From the NCBI RefSeq assembly GCF_009931695.1, contig NZ_CP048000.1:2311501-2375500 (forward strand): DNA of 64,000 nucleotides, given 5' to 3'. This stretch comes from Anaerocolumna sedimenticola (GTDB lineage Bacteria > Bacillota > Clostridia > Lachnospirales > Lachnospiraceae). Numbering within the stretch: the first letter of the stretch is position 1; each line of letters begins with the position of its first letter. Position numbers and translations under genes: made by a program. The notes below the pieces were generated by a model. The model was not told where the DNA came from, did not search any database, and saw only the letters and a list, made by a program, of their open reading frames with translations. Of the stretch, positions 19,975-32,848 are shown piece by piece.

Positions 19975-21366
19975 ATGGAAGAATTATTAAAAATACCGCA
20001 GCAGTTTTTCCGGCTGTTTTATTCCAGAAACCGATACATTTATATGGAATCACTTATGATCCTATATGATGAATATTTATATAATGATTATTTTATAACG
20101 AAAGAAACCTGTATACAGCTTATTGCGGAGCACTTTTCCGACCGTATAGTAGACATTACTGCAGACGATGAAGAAGGGGAGCAACAAGAAGCTTATGAAC
20201 CCATGGCAACGAAGATTTTAAACCGGCTGATCCGGTTTTCCTGGCTTAAGAAGGTGGAGGATTACAGTTCTTTTAAAACAAATATAGTAATTCTGGATTA
20301 TGCATCATTATTTATTGAAGTTTTTAAGAAATTAAGCAATCCGGATCAAAATGATACGGATCTTTACATACAGAATGTTTATACCAACATCTTTTCTTTT
20401 TATCATGATAATAAAGTCGGAATGGAGATATTAAGTACAGCCATGGTCAATATCACCAGACTGAACCGGTCCCTTCAGGATATGCTCCACAATATGGACC
20501 AGTTTTTCAGTTCTTTATTGGAAAAGAAAAATTATGAAGAACTTTTAAAAGAACATTTGGATATTTACGTTGAAACCATAGTAAATAAAAAATACAGCCT
20601 CTTAAAGACAAGTGATAATTTTTATATCTATAAAAATGATATAAAAAAAATTCTTCGTTCCCTCCAGGAAGATGAAAGCCGGCTTTCTTTATTAAAGCAG
20701 AAGATGGCGGCGGAAGGGAATAAGGCGGAGGAGGTTGAAAGTGAATTCCTGGATCTGATTTACCAGATTGAACGGGGAATTATTAACATGGAGAACCGGA
20801 TTTCCCATATTGACTCGGAACACAGTAAATATGTACGTGCTACCGTAAGCCGGCTGGAATATCTCTTAAGCAGTGATGACAGTGTAAAAGGAAATGTGGT
20901 TGCTCTGTTAAACAAACTTGGCAGTGATAAAAGGGATGAACTGATAAACAAAGTGGCTAAGGTGATACGTATTAATGACCTGACCGTAACTTCGGCCGAT
21001 TCCCTCTATAAAAAAAGGGGAAAGCGCAAGGTGTTTGAAGAAACTGTAGAAACAGAAGAGGAAACGGAAGAAGAGTTATCCAAAGAAGATATCCTGCGCA
21101 TGAATAAGAATAAAAACCGTTACAGCAAAACCCAGATCGAGCAATTTGTCTTTAACCGTATGGAAAACGGAATCTACCGGACAAAGGAGCACCCCATTGA
21201 TTCTGAAGAGGAGTTTGAGCTTCTGATTTTGGCTTATGATTACAGCCTGAGAAGAAACAGCCCCTTTCGGGTGGTAAAAGGAAAAGGGGATAAAATATCC
21301 GGTAAAAAATTTACCTATCCGGATTTAGTATTTGAAAGGAATAATCATGTTACCTTATTACAATGA
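19975..21366 (+). CDS. jetA: Wadjet anti-plasmid system protein JetA
   Basis: 463 aa, mostly helical, start MEELLKIPQQFFRLFYSRNR. In Wadjet, JetA is the kleisin-like (MukF-like) subunit that bridges the SMC-like JetC dimer. The complex extrudes small circular DNA and JetD cleaves it. An acidic low-complexity segment (about 358-375, rich in Glu/Thr) separates two helical regions. AAGGAG precedes the ATG. The four genes jetA-D overlap or abut in the standard order, which is the strongest evidence for this assignment. Confidence 0.85.
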   Translation: MEELLKIPQQFFRLFYSRNRYIYMESLMILYDEYLYNDYFITKETCIQLIAEHFSDRIVDITADDEEGEQQEAYEPMATKILNRLIRFSWLKKVEDYSSFKTNIVILDYASLFIEVFKKLSNPDQNDTDLYIQNVYTNIFSFYHDNKVGMEILSTAMVNITRLNRSLQDMLHNMDQFFSSLLEKKNYEELLKEHLDIYVETIVNKKYSLLKTSDNFYIYKNDIKKILRSLQEDESRLSLLKQKMAAEGNKAEEVESEFLDLIYQIERGIINMENRISHIDSEHSKYVRATVSRLEYLLSSDDSVKGNVVALLNKLGSDKRDELINKVAKVIRINDLTVTSADSLYKKRGKRKVFEETVETEEETEEELSKEDILRMNKNKNRYSKTQIEQFVFNRMENGIYRTKEHPIDSEEEFELLILAYDYSLRRNSPFRVVKGKGDKISGKKFTYPDLVFERNNHVTLLQ

Positions 21367-21997
21367 ATTATTAGATGAAGAAAAAGATATGCTGACAGAG
21401 GTGATAAAGACTTTATTTAACCAGACCTTCCTGTTGGAGAGTAAATTTGATAAAAAATCAGGGCGTTATATGCCAAGCAAATTGTACCGTGCCTGTGAAC
21501 GGCACCTGGACTTTTTAAAAGAATATTTTAAGGTGGCTGATATTGATATTATTGAGAACAGGCAGTATGGGATTATATTTTTGAAAACCCAGAGCGTACA
21601 GGGTGACAAATTAAGCAGGTTAACTACGGTATTTTTACTGCTGTTTAAACTGATTTATGATGAACAGATGAATACGGTTTCAAACTCCATTCATGTCTAT
21701 ACAACTTTAAATGAAATCTTTGATAAGATACAGTTATTCCGCTTGTGGAATAACAAAACCATTTCCCCTACGGAAGTACGCAAAACCATAACGGCCTTAA
21801 AAAAATACCAGGTTATTGAAATCCTGGAGGATATGGGAGAAATGGAAGGGGATTCCAGATTTATCCTGTACCCCACGGTTAACCTGTTATTTGAGGGAGG
21901 GGCTATCCAGGCCATAATTGAACAATACCAAGAAGAGGATATGGAGGAAACAGAGGATGAACAGATATCAATCACTGACCAGGATGTGTTTGAATAA
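21347..21997 (+). CDS. jetB: Wadjet protein JetB (DUF4194-like, MukE-like)
   Basis: 216 aa. JetB is the MukE/KITE-like subunit that associates with JetA. The sequence is helical with winged-helix-like segments (SPTEVRKTITALKKYQVIEI) and an acidic C-terminus. The start at ATG 21347 (MLPYYNELL) overlaps the end of jetA by 20 bp and has AAAGGA upstream. A five-codon upstream extension has no better site. Overlap with both neighbours implies translational coupling and a fixed subunit ratio. Confidence 0.83.
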   Translation: MLPYYNELLDEEKDMLTEVIKTLFNQTFLLESKFDKKSGRYMPSKLYRACERHLDFLKEYFKVADIDIIENRQYGIIFLKTQSVQGDKLSRLTTVFLLLFKLIYDEQMNTVSNSIHVYTTLNEIFDKIQLFRLWNNKTISPTEVRKTITALKKYQVIEILEDMGEMEGDSRFILYPTVNLLFEGGAIQAIIEQYQEEDMEETEDEQISITDQDVFE

Positions 21998-24900
21998 CTG
22001 GCATTATATCAATGAGAAGCTGCTGACCTTTCATGATGATATTAATTTCTTTACAGGGCACTCCGGCAGCGGGAAATCCACCGTCCTGGATGCCCTTCAG
22101 ATAGTATTATATGCCGACAGCAACGGCCGGAATTTCTTTAATAAGGCTGCCAAGGAGGATTCCGACCGGACTCTGATGGAATACTTAAGGGGCATGAAAG
22201 TAGTTCAGGAGAATAATGAAGCCAGCTATTTAAGAAACAAGAATTTCTCTTCCACCATTGTGCTGGAATTTAAAGATACGGAAACTATGAATTATCAGAG
22301 TATCGGGATTGTTTTTGATGTGGATATACAGGCAAATGATATAAACCATATGTTCTTCCGCCATAAAGGAGAATTGGAGCCGGGACTTTACAGGCAGGAT
22401 GAAAGGACTTTATCCATCAATGAATTAAAAGAGCTTATGAAAATAAATTATGAGGCAGAAGATTATTATTTTTCCAGGACCAATGAGAAATTCCGTAATG
22501 AACTTTATGGAAGTTATTTCGGAGGACTCCATCCCAAACATTTTCCAAGCCTCTTTAAGAGAGCAATTCCCTTTAAAATGGATATAAAGCTGGAAGAGTT
22601 TGTGAAGAATTATATCTGTACGGAAAATGATATCCGTATCGAAGATATGCAGGATAGTGTAGCCCAGTATACCAGGTTAAAAAGAAGGCTGGAGGATACG
22701 AAAAATGAAATAGCCCTGCTGGCCGAGATTGAAGAACAATTTATTCAGTATAATACTTTTTTGGAGCAGACCCTGCAATACCAGTACAATATGGATAAAT
22801 ATGATATACAAACCATAGAATCAAAACTTAAGGTTTTCATGGATAAGCAGACGGAATACACAAAGGATACCGCTTTGCTTGAGCATACGGTAAAATCCCT
22901 GGAAGAGCAGTTAAAAGGACTCAGGGACCAAAGGGACCAGGTTATGATATCTATTGAAAACAGCGGATATGACCATTTGGAGCGGGAGCTTGTCTCTTTA
23001 AACCAGATGTTGGAACTCCTTTATGGAAATAAAAGCAAATATGATAAGATTGCCCACCGGTTAAAGGAATGGCTTGATACCAACGTAATCGAGCCGTCTG
23101 CAAAGTTAAGTATAGAACGCTTTATCAGTTATGAGGCTGACCGTAAGGATATGGAGCGTATTCAGTCTGCCGTAAAAGAGACCAGAGAAGAAATTCAAAA
23201 GGATAAAGACCAGTGGTCCGCCGAACTGCTGGAATTAAAAAAGCAATTAGGGGAAATTACGGAGCAGACCGGGATATTAAGCAAGGGACAGAAGGCTTAT
23301 CCGCCCTATCTGTTTAAGGCAAAGGAGTTTATTGCAAAAGAACTGGAACAGCATTTTAGAAAACCTGTAAGTGTGGATATTCTGGCGGATTTAATTGAGG
23401 TTGGCAATGAAAACTGGCTGAATGCGGTGGAAGGATATATGGGTAATAATAAATTAGCCATAGTGGTTCCTCCCGAATATGCCGGGAAGGCCATGGAAAT
23501 ATATAAAGATTTAGATAAGAAGCAGTTCTATAAGGTATCGGTATTGGATACGGAAAAAGTTTTAAAGGAAATAAAACCCGCTCTTAAGAACTCCCTGGCA
23601 GAAGAAGTGGAAACAGACTTTGATTATGTCAGGGCTTATGTGGATTTCCTGATGGGTTCCGTTATAAAATGTGTAGATATGAAAGAACTCAGGGAAAACA
23701 AAAGTGGTATTACACCGGATTGTATGTTGTACCAGGGTTATAAACTACAGCATATAAATCCCCGAGGTTACACGGAATATGCTTATATCGGGCAGAGTGC
23801 TGTGGAGAGAAGATTAGTACAGTTAGAGTTGAAAGCATTTACTATCCGGTCTGCCATGGAGCCTTTAAATGAGCAGTTAAAGGACGCAAATCTTTTGTTA
23901 AGTTATGAAACCCTTCCAGAGGACGCGGAAAGTTATGAAAAACTTATAAAAGAAATTCAAACGATTCCGGATAAGGAAAAACAAAAAAAGGAATATGCAG
24001 ACAGAATAAAGGAATTAAAAGAAAGAAAACTGGATGAATGGCTTACGGAGAAACAAAAACTGGAGGGTGCGATTGCCAGCATAAATAAAGAGAAAGATAC
24101 CGGTATGGTGAATCTCAGTACCAAAAACCATGAAGTGGAAAACATGAAAAGACAGATACTTGAATTTAGTGAAGAACTTCTGCAAAAGCAGAAAGTATTT
24201 ACGGAAGATGAAAGACGGGAAAAGAGCTTTAACCGGTTCATGGAAGAATTTGCCGGCAGAAGGTCAGAGCAGCTTAAGGGAATTTTATTTAATAAGATGC
24301 AGGGGAGCAGAGGAAAAGCAGAGGAAGAGTATGAAGCCTTATTAAATAAAAGGGAGAACTATCTTAAGTCATATGCCTATCGGGGATTTTCTCTTACCGC
24401 TAAAGATAATAAAGAATACAGCCAGTTACTTAATAATCTAAGGAGCGATAAGCTGACAGAATTTACGGAAAAAGCCAATGAGCAGGCCAAGGTAGCCATA
24501 TATCACTTTAAAACGGACTTTATCTATAAAATCCGGGATGCCATCAAGGAAGTGATGCAGCAAAAAGAGGATTTAAACCGGATACTGGCCCAGCTGGACT
24601 TTGGCAAGGATAAATATAAATTCATCATTACCAAGAATAGGGGGGAGGAAGGCAGATTTTATGATATGTTTATGGATGAGGACCTGGAAATCAATCCGTA
24701 CCAGCTGAATGGACAGGTTGAGAACCAGATGAACCTCTTTGCCATGCATCATGAAAAGAATTATGGGGAGTTAATTAATGAACTGATTGGTTTATTTATG
24801 CCTCCGGAAGACAGTGATATAAAAGCTCTTGAGGAAGCAAGGGCAAATATGGAACGTTATGCGGATTACCGTACCTATTTATCTTTTGATATGGAGCAGC

Positions 24901-25316
24901 TGGTGGAAGGAATGCCGCCTATGCGCTTAAGCCGCATGCTTACCAAAAATTCCGGCGGGGAGGGGCAGAACCCGTTATATGTTGCCCTCCTTGCCAGTTT
25001 TGCCCAGATCTACCGGATAAATTTAAAACCTACGGTAAGGCGGAGACCCACACCAAGGCTGGTTGTGTTGGATGAAGCCTTTTCCAAAATGGATGGGGAG
25101 AAAGTAGGAAGCTGTATCGGATTAATCCGGAAGCTGGGCTTTCAAGCCATCATCAGTGCAACTAACGATAAAATACAAAACTATGTAGACAATGTAGATA
25201 AAACCTTTGTATTTGCCAATCCCAATAAAAACCGTATCTCCATCCAGGAGTTTGAGAGAAAGGAGTTTGATGAACTGCTTACCGTGGAAGGAGGAGAGGA
25301 AGATGATACTGTGTGA
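21957..25316 (+). CDS. jetC: Wadjet SMC-like ATPase JetC
   Basis: 1119 aa, the MukB/SMC-like motor. Walker A is GHSGSGKST at 34-42, long coiled coils run through about 240-480 and 600-900 around a hinge-like globular region, the ABC signature is NSGGEGQNPLYVALL, and Walker B is RLVVLDEAFSKMD (Asp1039, Glu1040). ATP-driven loop extrusion of plasmid DNA is established for this family. The start at 21957 (MNRYQSLTR) has GAGGAAACAG upstream and overlaps jetB. No frameshift, so the system looks functional. Confidence 0.93.
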   Translation: MNRYQSLTRMCLNNWHYINEKLLTFHDDINFFTGHSGSGKSTVLDALQIVLYADSNGRNFFNKAAKEDSDRTLMEYLRGMKVVQENNEASYLRNKNFSSTIVLEFKDTETMNYQSIGIVFDVDIQANDINHMFFRHKGELEPGLYRQDERTLSINELKELMKINYEAEDYYFSRTNEKFRNELYGSYFGGLHPKHFPSLFKRAIPFKMDIKLEEFVKNYICTENDIRIEDMQDSVAQYTRLKRRLEDTKNEIALLAEIEEQFIQYNTFLEQTLQYQYNMDKYDIQTIESKLKVFMDKQTEYTKDTALLEHTVKSLEEQLKGLRDQRDQVMISIENSGYDHLERELVSLNQMLELLYGNKSKYDKIAHRLKEWLDTNVIEPSAKLSIERFISYEADRKDMERIQSAVKETREEIQKDKDQWSAELLELKKQLGEITEQTGILSKGQKAYPPYLFKAKEFIAKELEQHFRKPVSVDILADLIEVGNENWLNAVEGYMGNNKLAIVVPPEYAGKAMEIYKDLDKKQFYKVSVLDTEKVLKEIKPALKNSLAEEVETDFDYVRAYVDFLMGSVIKCVDMKELRENKSGITPDCMLYQGYKLQHINPRGYTEYAYIGQSAVERRLVQLELKAFTIRSAMEPLNEQLKDANLLLSYETLPEDAESYEKLIKEIQTIPDKEKQKKEYADRIKELKERKLDEWLTEKQKLEGAIASINKEKDTGMVNLSTKNHEVENMKRQILEFSEELLQKQKVFTEDERREKSFNRFMEEFAGRRSEQLKGILFNKMQGSRGKAEEEYEALLNKRENYLKSYAYRGFSLTAKDNKEYSQLLNNLRSDKLTEFTEKANEQAKVAIYHFKTDFIYKIRDAIKEVMQQKEDLNRILAQLDFGKDKYKFIITKNRGEEGRFYDMFMDEDLEINPYQLNGQVENQMNLFAMHHEKNYGELINELIGLFMPPEDSDIKALEEARANMERYADYRTYLSFDMEQLVEGMPPMRLSRMLTKNSGGEGQNPLYVALLASFAQIYRINLKPTVRRRPTPRLVVLDEAFSKMDGEKVGSCIGLIRKLGFQAIISATNDKIQNYVDNVDKTFVFANPNKNRISIQEFERKEFDELLTVEGGEEDDTV

Positions 25317-26484
25317 TTTTTTGATAGATCAATATGAAAGAAAGACGAAATGGAATAACATTACGGAAGGAAATGCAAGCTTTCGTATTGAGGAAAAATA
25401 TTATAAGTACCTTGATAAAACTTCATTCCTGAATCAGGCGAAAGAGCTTGAAAGTAAAAAGCTCCTCAAGATTAAATGGGTCAGCGGATATTATAATGAA
25501 GATATAGAAAAGTTAAAATATCCTTTAACCAGTATGAAAGATTTTTACCGTATTGCAAATCGTAAACCGAAGTATGAAGAAATTATGGAAAAAAAGCAGG
25601 AAATCATTGATTTATTACAGAAAGTTAAAACTTCCTGGATAAGGGAATATCTTGAAAAAGAAGTCCTTAAAAACCTTATTGATGAGAAGTATTTAAAAAA
25701 GTACAAAGTGAATGAAGCAAAAGACAAGAAAAACACATTACTATATCAGTGCTTACTTGGACTTGACCAGCTAGATTCCCCAATTTTCAAGCGAGTATTC
25801 AGTAAGCGGTACTTAAAAAATTCAAAACTCTTCGAAAAGCAGCTTCAATCGGTTGTCCTCCGTATTGCCAGAAAGTACCACGATGGGGTAGAAGAGGGCA
25901 TGGAGAATTCCGATGTTTTGTTTCAGCTATATATTGAGGAATATTCCCAGGAGCTGCATATAAAGGGAAGTTTACTGATAAAAGCTGACGGTATAACTCT
26001 GGATACAGGAGAATATCATTATGGAACCGTATTAAACAGTCTGACTTTAAAAAACGCTGTAATACTGAAAAACCAGAAAATAAATAAGATACTCACTATA
26101 GAGAATAAGGCAAATTATATGGCGGAGCCATACGAAGCGGGAACTCTAGTTATTTTCACTCACGGTTACTTTACACCTCTTGAAAGGGATTTTTTATGCT
26201 GCCTTAAGGAAAGCCTGGAAGATAAGCCAGTTACTTATCTTCACAGCGGAGATCTGGATTACGGAGGAGTTCGGATTTTTCAATATATTAAAAGCAGAAT
26301 ATTTCCAGATTTAAAACCTTATAAAATGGATATAGAGACATATAATCGGTATATTTCCTGTGGGGAAGCAATAGAAGAAAGAACTCTGAAAAAGTTAAAA
26401 AAGTGCAGGGAACCAATACTGCAGGATGTAATTGACCGTATTATTGAAACCGGACTGGTTATTGAACAGGAAGCTTATTTATAA
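25303..26484 (+). CDS. jetD: Wadjet nuclease subunit JetD
   Basis: 393 aa. JetD is the topoisomerase VI/Spo11-like Toprim nuclease that cuts DNA once JetABC has extruded it. The N-terminal half is a helical domain and the C-terminal half has Toprim features: LTIENKANYM with the catalytic Glu, then YLHSGDLDYGGVRIFQYI with the acidic DxD. The start at ATG 25303 is chosen because AAGGAGGAGAGG lies directly upstream; it overlaps the end of jetC by 14 bp. An earlier in-frame start at 25207 would lie wholly within jetC. This gene completes an intact four-gene defence operon. Confidence 0.88.
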   Translation: MILCDFLIDQYERKTKWNNITEGNASFRIEEKYYKYLDKTSFLNQAKELESKKLLKIKWVSGYYNEDIEKLKYPLTSMKDFYRIANRKPKYEEIMEKKQEIIDLLQKVKTSWIREYLEKEVLKNLIDEKYLKKYKVNEAKDKKNTLLYQCLLGLDQLDSPIFKRVFSKRYLKNSKLFEKQLQSVVLRIARKYHDGVEEGMENSDVLFQLYIEEYSQELHIKGSLLIKADGITLDTGEYHYGTVLNSLTLKNAVILKNQKINKILTIENKANYMAEPYEAGTLVIFTHGYFTPLERDFLCCLKESLEDKPVTYLHSGDLDYGGVRIFQYIKSRIFPDLKPYKMDIETYNRYISCGEAIEERTLKKLKKCREPILQDVIDRIIETGLVIEQEAYL

Positions 26485-26565
26485 AAGTATGTTTCAAATG
26501 CAATCGGTAATGCGGAATGGAATTCCTTTTGAAATTAAAAGAGTGGAAGATCCTTTCTACAACGA

Positions 26566-27441
26566 TTATAACCAAGAGTGATTAAGTAAATCCATAGGAA
26601 AAACAGTTTTTTTTAAGTACTCCCTGGGGGACATCCCCACGTTTTTTTTAAATATACGGCTGAAATAAAGAGGGTTATCGTATCCTACAAATTCAGCGGT
26701 TTCGGTGATATTAAACGTACCGTTTTTTAATAATTCCTTTGCTTTATTTATTCGGATATCGGAAAGATATTGTCCGGGTGTGGTTCCAGTGTGTTTTTTA
26801 AAGCTGCGGATAAACCAGCAGCAGCTTATATTACACTTATGGGCATATTCTTCTATGGATATTTTATTTCTGTATTCCTTATGAAAATATTCGATTGCCT
26901 GTTCAATCAGTTCATTTTTGCCGCTTTCTTTGGATTCCTCCGCGATCTGTCTGGAAAGCAGTAATAATAATTCATCAAAATATACATTAATCAGTGAAAA
27001 GAAGTTCGTCCGTTTTAACTGTAATTCACGGATTATCTTATCAAAGATCCTTTTACATTCTTCTCCTGAATTAACATGAAAAAGATGATGAGGATATAGT
27101 CCATACTTTTTAAGTAATTCCGTAATTTCAAGACCTGAAAAATGAATCCAGTACAAATCAGGATGATCTTCCAGACAGTAAGAATAATGCTGTTGTTCAC
27201 CGGGATAATATAATACGAAAGACTCAGCGGGAACATGTACCATTTCGCCCTGAATTAAAAAATTGGCAGAACCGTGTGAAACATAAAGCAGTTGGTAATC
27301 CTGTCTGCCAAAGGGGCGCTGGGTCTCAAATTTATTCAAACTGATTAATTTGTAATGGCCGCAGCTGTTTACGGAATTATTATTTTGTGTATCTACTATT
27401 TCTTCATCATATTCATTTAAATATCCGGATATGTTTAACAT
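26566..27441 (-). CDS. AraC-family regulator, probably of the divergent beta-galactosidase gene
   Basis: 291 aa. The N-terminal cupin (FGRQDYQLLYVSHGSANF, FVLYYPGEQQHYSY) is followed by a C-terminal AraC DNA-binding domain (SIEEYAHKCNISCCWFIRSF; NITETAEFVGYDNPLYFSRI; VGMSPREYL). The start follows AAGGAG. It is transcribed away from the GH2 gene, and the 369-bp shared gap (27442-27810) contains only A/T-rich sequence with a possible -10 TATAAT at 27656. Control of the beta-galactosidase by a galactoside-type sugar is the natural inference. Confidence 0.9.
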   Translation of the reverse strand: MLNISGYLNEYDEEIVDTQNNNSVNSCGHYKLISLNKFETQRPFGRQDYQLLYVSHGSANFLIQGEMVHVPAESFVLYYPGEQQHYSYCLEDHPDLYWIHFSGLEITELLKKYGLYPHHLFHVNSGEECKRIFDKIIRELQLKRTNFFSLINVYFDELLLLLSRQIAEESKESGKNELIEQAIEYFHKEYRNKISIEEYAHKCNISCCWFIRSFKKHTGTTPGQYLSDIRINKAKELLKNGTFNITETAEFVGYDNPLYFSRIFKKNVGMSPREYLKKTVFPMDLLNHSWL

Positions 27442-27765
27442 TGTAACTCCTTTTTTGGGTATTTTCCAATCAGGATTAAGAAATCTCCCGTAAATTACTG
27501 TTTAATTTATTATTTGAAAGCTATAAATAATAGAAATTGCTTTTTTCTGTATCTCTATCAGTATGAATGAAATTCGGTGAAAAGTAAAGAGACTTTGTAT
27601 CATTTTGTATATGTTTTGGATAATATCCTTTATATGCTTTTTTATGGAGATATATTATAATTTACATAGGTTAATTGTGCTGCATAAAGCCAGATTCTAC
27701 AATGCGAAGGTTAAGTGCTGCAAAGAAAACTAACAGCTATCCCAGGCACAAGATAAAAACCGTAA

Positions 27766-30900
<3,135 letters not shown>

Positions 30901-30951
30901 TTTACAGTAATAATAAGGTATAATTTTTCATATAAAAGTTTTAGAATTTAA

Positions 30952-31017
30952 GGCAATTATTGGAGGCAGATTTAATCTTTTTGTATTCTAAGATTAAATC
31001 TGCTTTCGGTAATTGCC
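30952..31017 (+). terminator. Long hairpin downstream of the beta-galactosidase gene
   Basis: GGCAATTA (30952-) pairs with TAATTGCC (-31017), and inside it GCAGATTTAATCTT pairs with AAGATTAAATCTGC around a 10-nt loop. The T tract is short (GTAGTTTTTA). Probably a terminator, possibly the end of another repeat. Confidence 0.55.
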
Positions 31018-31229
31018 GTAGTTTTTATCTTTCCGGTGTTCACCTTTGTAAATAAAGTGGATTAAGCTATAAAGTATATTGATAATATGGGTAATGTTCC
31101 GGGCGGTCTTTAATATAGAACAATTGATGCAAAATTATATTTATAAATGAAACAAAAAATCATTACAATAGGATGATTCTTTTTTTACAATGTGTTATAG
31201 TATTCTTAGGACAAAATTAACCAATGGCC

Positions 31230-31380
31230 AGGTAATTTCCAAACCATATCGTTTTTTTGAATATCCGATACAATTAATACGAATTACACGGCTTTCGTTG
31301 CCCTCCTGGCAAGATTCAGCTCTGAAATTCGTATTAGTTGTATGGTATATAGATAAAATAACGGTGTTTCGCAAATACCT
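31230..31380. repeat. ~150-bp inverted-repeat element, diverged copy
   Basis: Ends AGGTAATTTCCAAACCA and GTGTTTCGCAAATACCT are degenerate inverted repeats. The internal core GTTGCCCTCCTGGCAAGATT and CAGCTCTGAAATTCGTATTA matches other copies. It occupies most of the gap before ubiD. Confidence 0.7.
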
Positions 31381-31411
31381 GAAAAAGCAAATTATGTGAG
31401 GTAAAAATACA

Positions 31412-32848
31412 ATGCCATATAAAGATATCCAACATTTTATGAGATATTTAGATGAAAAAAATCAGTTAAAACGGATTAAAGCAGAGGTTAGTCCTATCCT
31501 TGAAATTACGGAAATAGCGGACAGGGTGGTGAAAAAAAGAGGACCTGCGTTACTATTTGAAAATGTAAAAGGTTCACCTTATCCCCTTTTAATTAACACA
31601 TTTGGCTCATATAAGCGGATGAGCATGGCAATCGGTGCAAGTAAGCTGGATGATATCGGTAAAGATATTCAGGATCTGATTGACTTTTCCAATTACCGGA
31701 CCATGTTAGACAAGGTAAAATCCATACCAAGATTAGCCAGGCTGTTAACCGTATTCCCAGTTAAAGTAAAGAAGGCACCCTGTCAGGAAGTAATTGAGGA
31801 GCCGGACTTAAGTAAACTTCCTATCTTAAAGTGCTGGCCGGACGATGGGGGACGGTTTATCACACTTCCTTTAGTTTTTACCAAAGACCCGGAGACCGGG
31901 CAGCAGAATATAGGAATGTACCGGCTGCAGGTTTACGATAAAAATACTACGGGAATGCATTGGCATCTTCATAAAGACGGGCGTGAAATCTATGACAAAT
32001 ATAAGAAACTGGGCGGAAAAATGCCGGTAACCGTGGTAATCGGCTGTGACCCGGCTACTATTTACGCATCTACGGCTCCGCTTCCGAAAATGATTGATGA
32101 AATCATGTTCGCCGGATATTTAAGAAGAATGCCCGTACCAATCGTGAAATCCGTTACCAACGATATCTATATACCGGCAAACAGTGAATTTGTTTTAGAG
32201 GGATATGTGGATACGGAGGAATTGAGGATGGAAGGCCCTTTTGGGGATCATACCGGTTATTATTCTGAAAAAGACATGTATCCGGTATTTCACATTACTA
32301 AAATGACCAGAAAAGAAAAACCTGTGTTTATGGCAACTATTGTTGGCAGGCCGCCCATGGAAGACTGCTTTATGGGAAAAGCAACGGAACGGTTATTCTT
32401 ACCCTTACTGAAAATGATTGCACCGGAAATCGTGGATATTAACTTTCCTCTGGAGGGGGTATTCCATAACTGCGTGATCGTATCCATTCATAAAAAGTAC
32501 CCTGCCCATGCAAAAAAGGTACTGAATACCTTATGGGGCAGCGGCCAGATGATGTATACCAAATTAATTATTGTGGTAGATGAGGAAGTGAATCCTCATG
32601 ATATTTCGGCAGTAGCCTGGAAAGTATTTAATAATATTGATGCTAAGAGGGATCTGATCATTTCGGAGGGGCCGCTGGATGCTTTGGATCATTCTTCACC
32701 ACTGCATCTTATCGGTAACCGTCTGGGGATTGACGCAACGAAAAAATGGGCGTCCGAAGGATATGAGAGGGAATGGCCCGATGATATTGTCATGTCGGAT
32801 AAGATTAAGGAAAAAGTAGATAAGAGGTGGAAGGAATATGGTATTTGA
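31412..32848 (+). CDS. UbiD-family prenylated-FMN decarboxylase
   Basis: 478 aa, typical UbiD length. Landmarks are RLQVYDKNTTGMHWHLHKDG, part of the prFMN/metal site, and MEGPFGDHTGYYS with the catalytic Glu. It would decarboxylate an aromatic acid using the cofactor made by UbiX, encoded two genes downstream. It overlaps the UbiA-like gene by 11 bp. UbiD-UbiA-UbiX together is the signature of the late menaquinone pathway (MqnL/MqnP/MqnM of the futalosine route, or UbiD/A/X for ubiquinone). Preceded by GAGGTAAAA. A different aromatic decarboxylation cannot be excluded. Confidence 0.88.
   Translation: MPYKDIQHFMRYLDEKNQLKRIKAEVSPILEITEIADRVVKKRGPALLFENVKGSPYPLLINTFGSYKRMSMAIGASKLDDIGKDIQDLIDFSNYRTMLDKVKSIPRLARLLTVFPVKVKKAPCQEVIEEPDLSKLPILKCWPDDGGRFITLPLVFTKDPETGQQNIGMYRLQVYDKNTTGMHWHLHKDGREIYDKYKKLGGKMPVTVVIGCDPATIYASTAPLPKMIDEIMFAGYLRRMPVPIVKSVTNDIYIPANSEFVLEGYVDTEELRMEGPFGDHTGYYSEKDMYPVFHITKMTRKEKPVFMATIVGRPPMEDCFMGKATERLFLPLLKMIAPEIVDINFPLEGVFHNCVIVSIHKKYPAHAKKVLNTLWGSGQMMYTKLIIVVDEEVNPHDISAVAWKVFNNIDAKRDLIISEGPLDALDHSSPLHLIGNRLGIDATKKWASEGYEREWPDDIVMSDKIKEKVDKRWKEYGI

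Noticed and set aside
31190..31399. 69-codon ORF before ubiD
   Set aside because: It lies inside a copy of the ~150-bp inverted-repeat element; no ribosome site.
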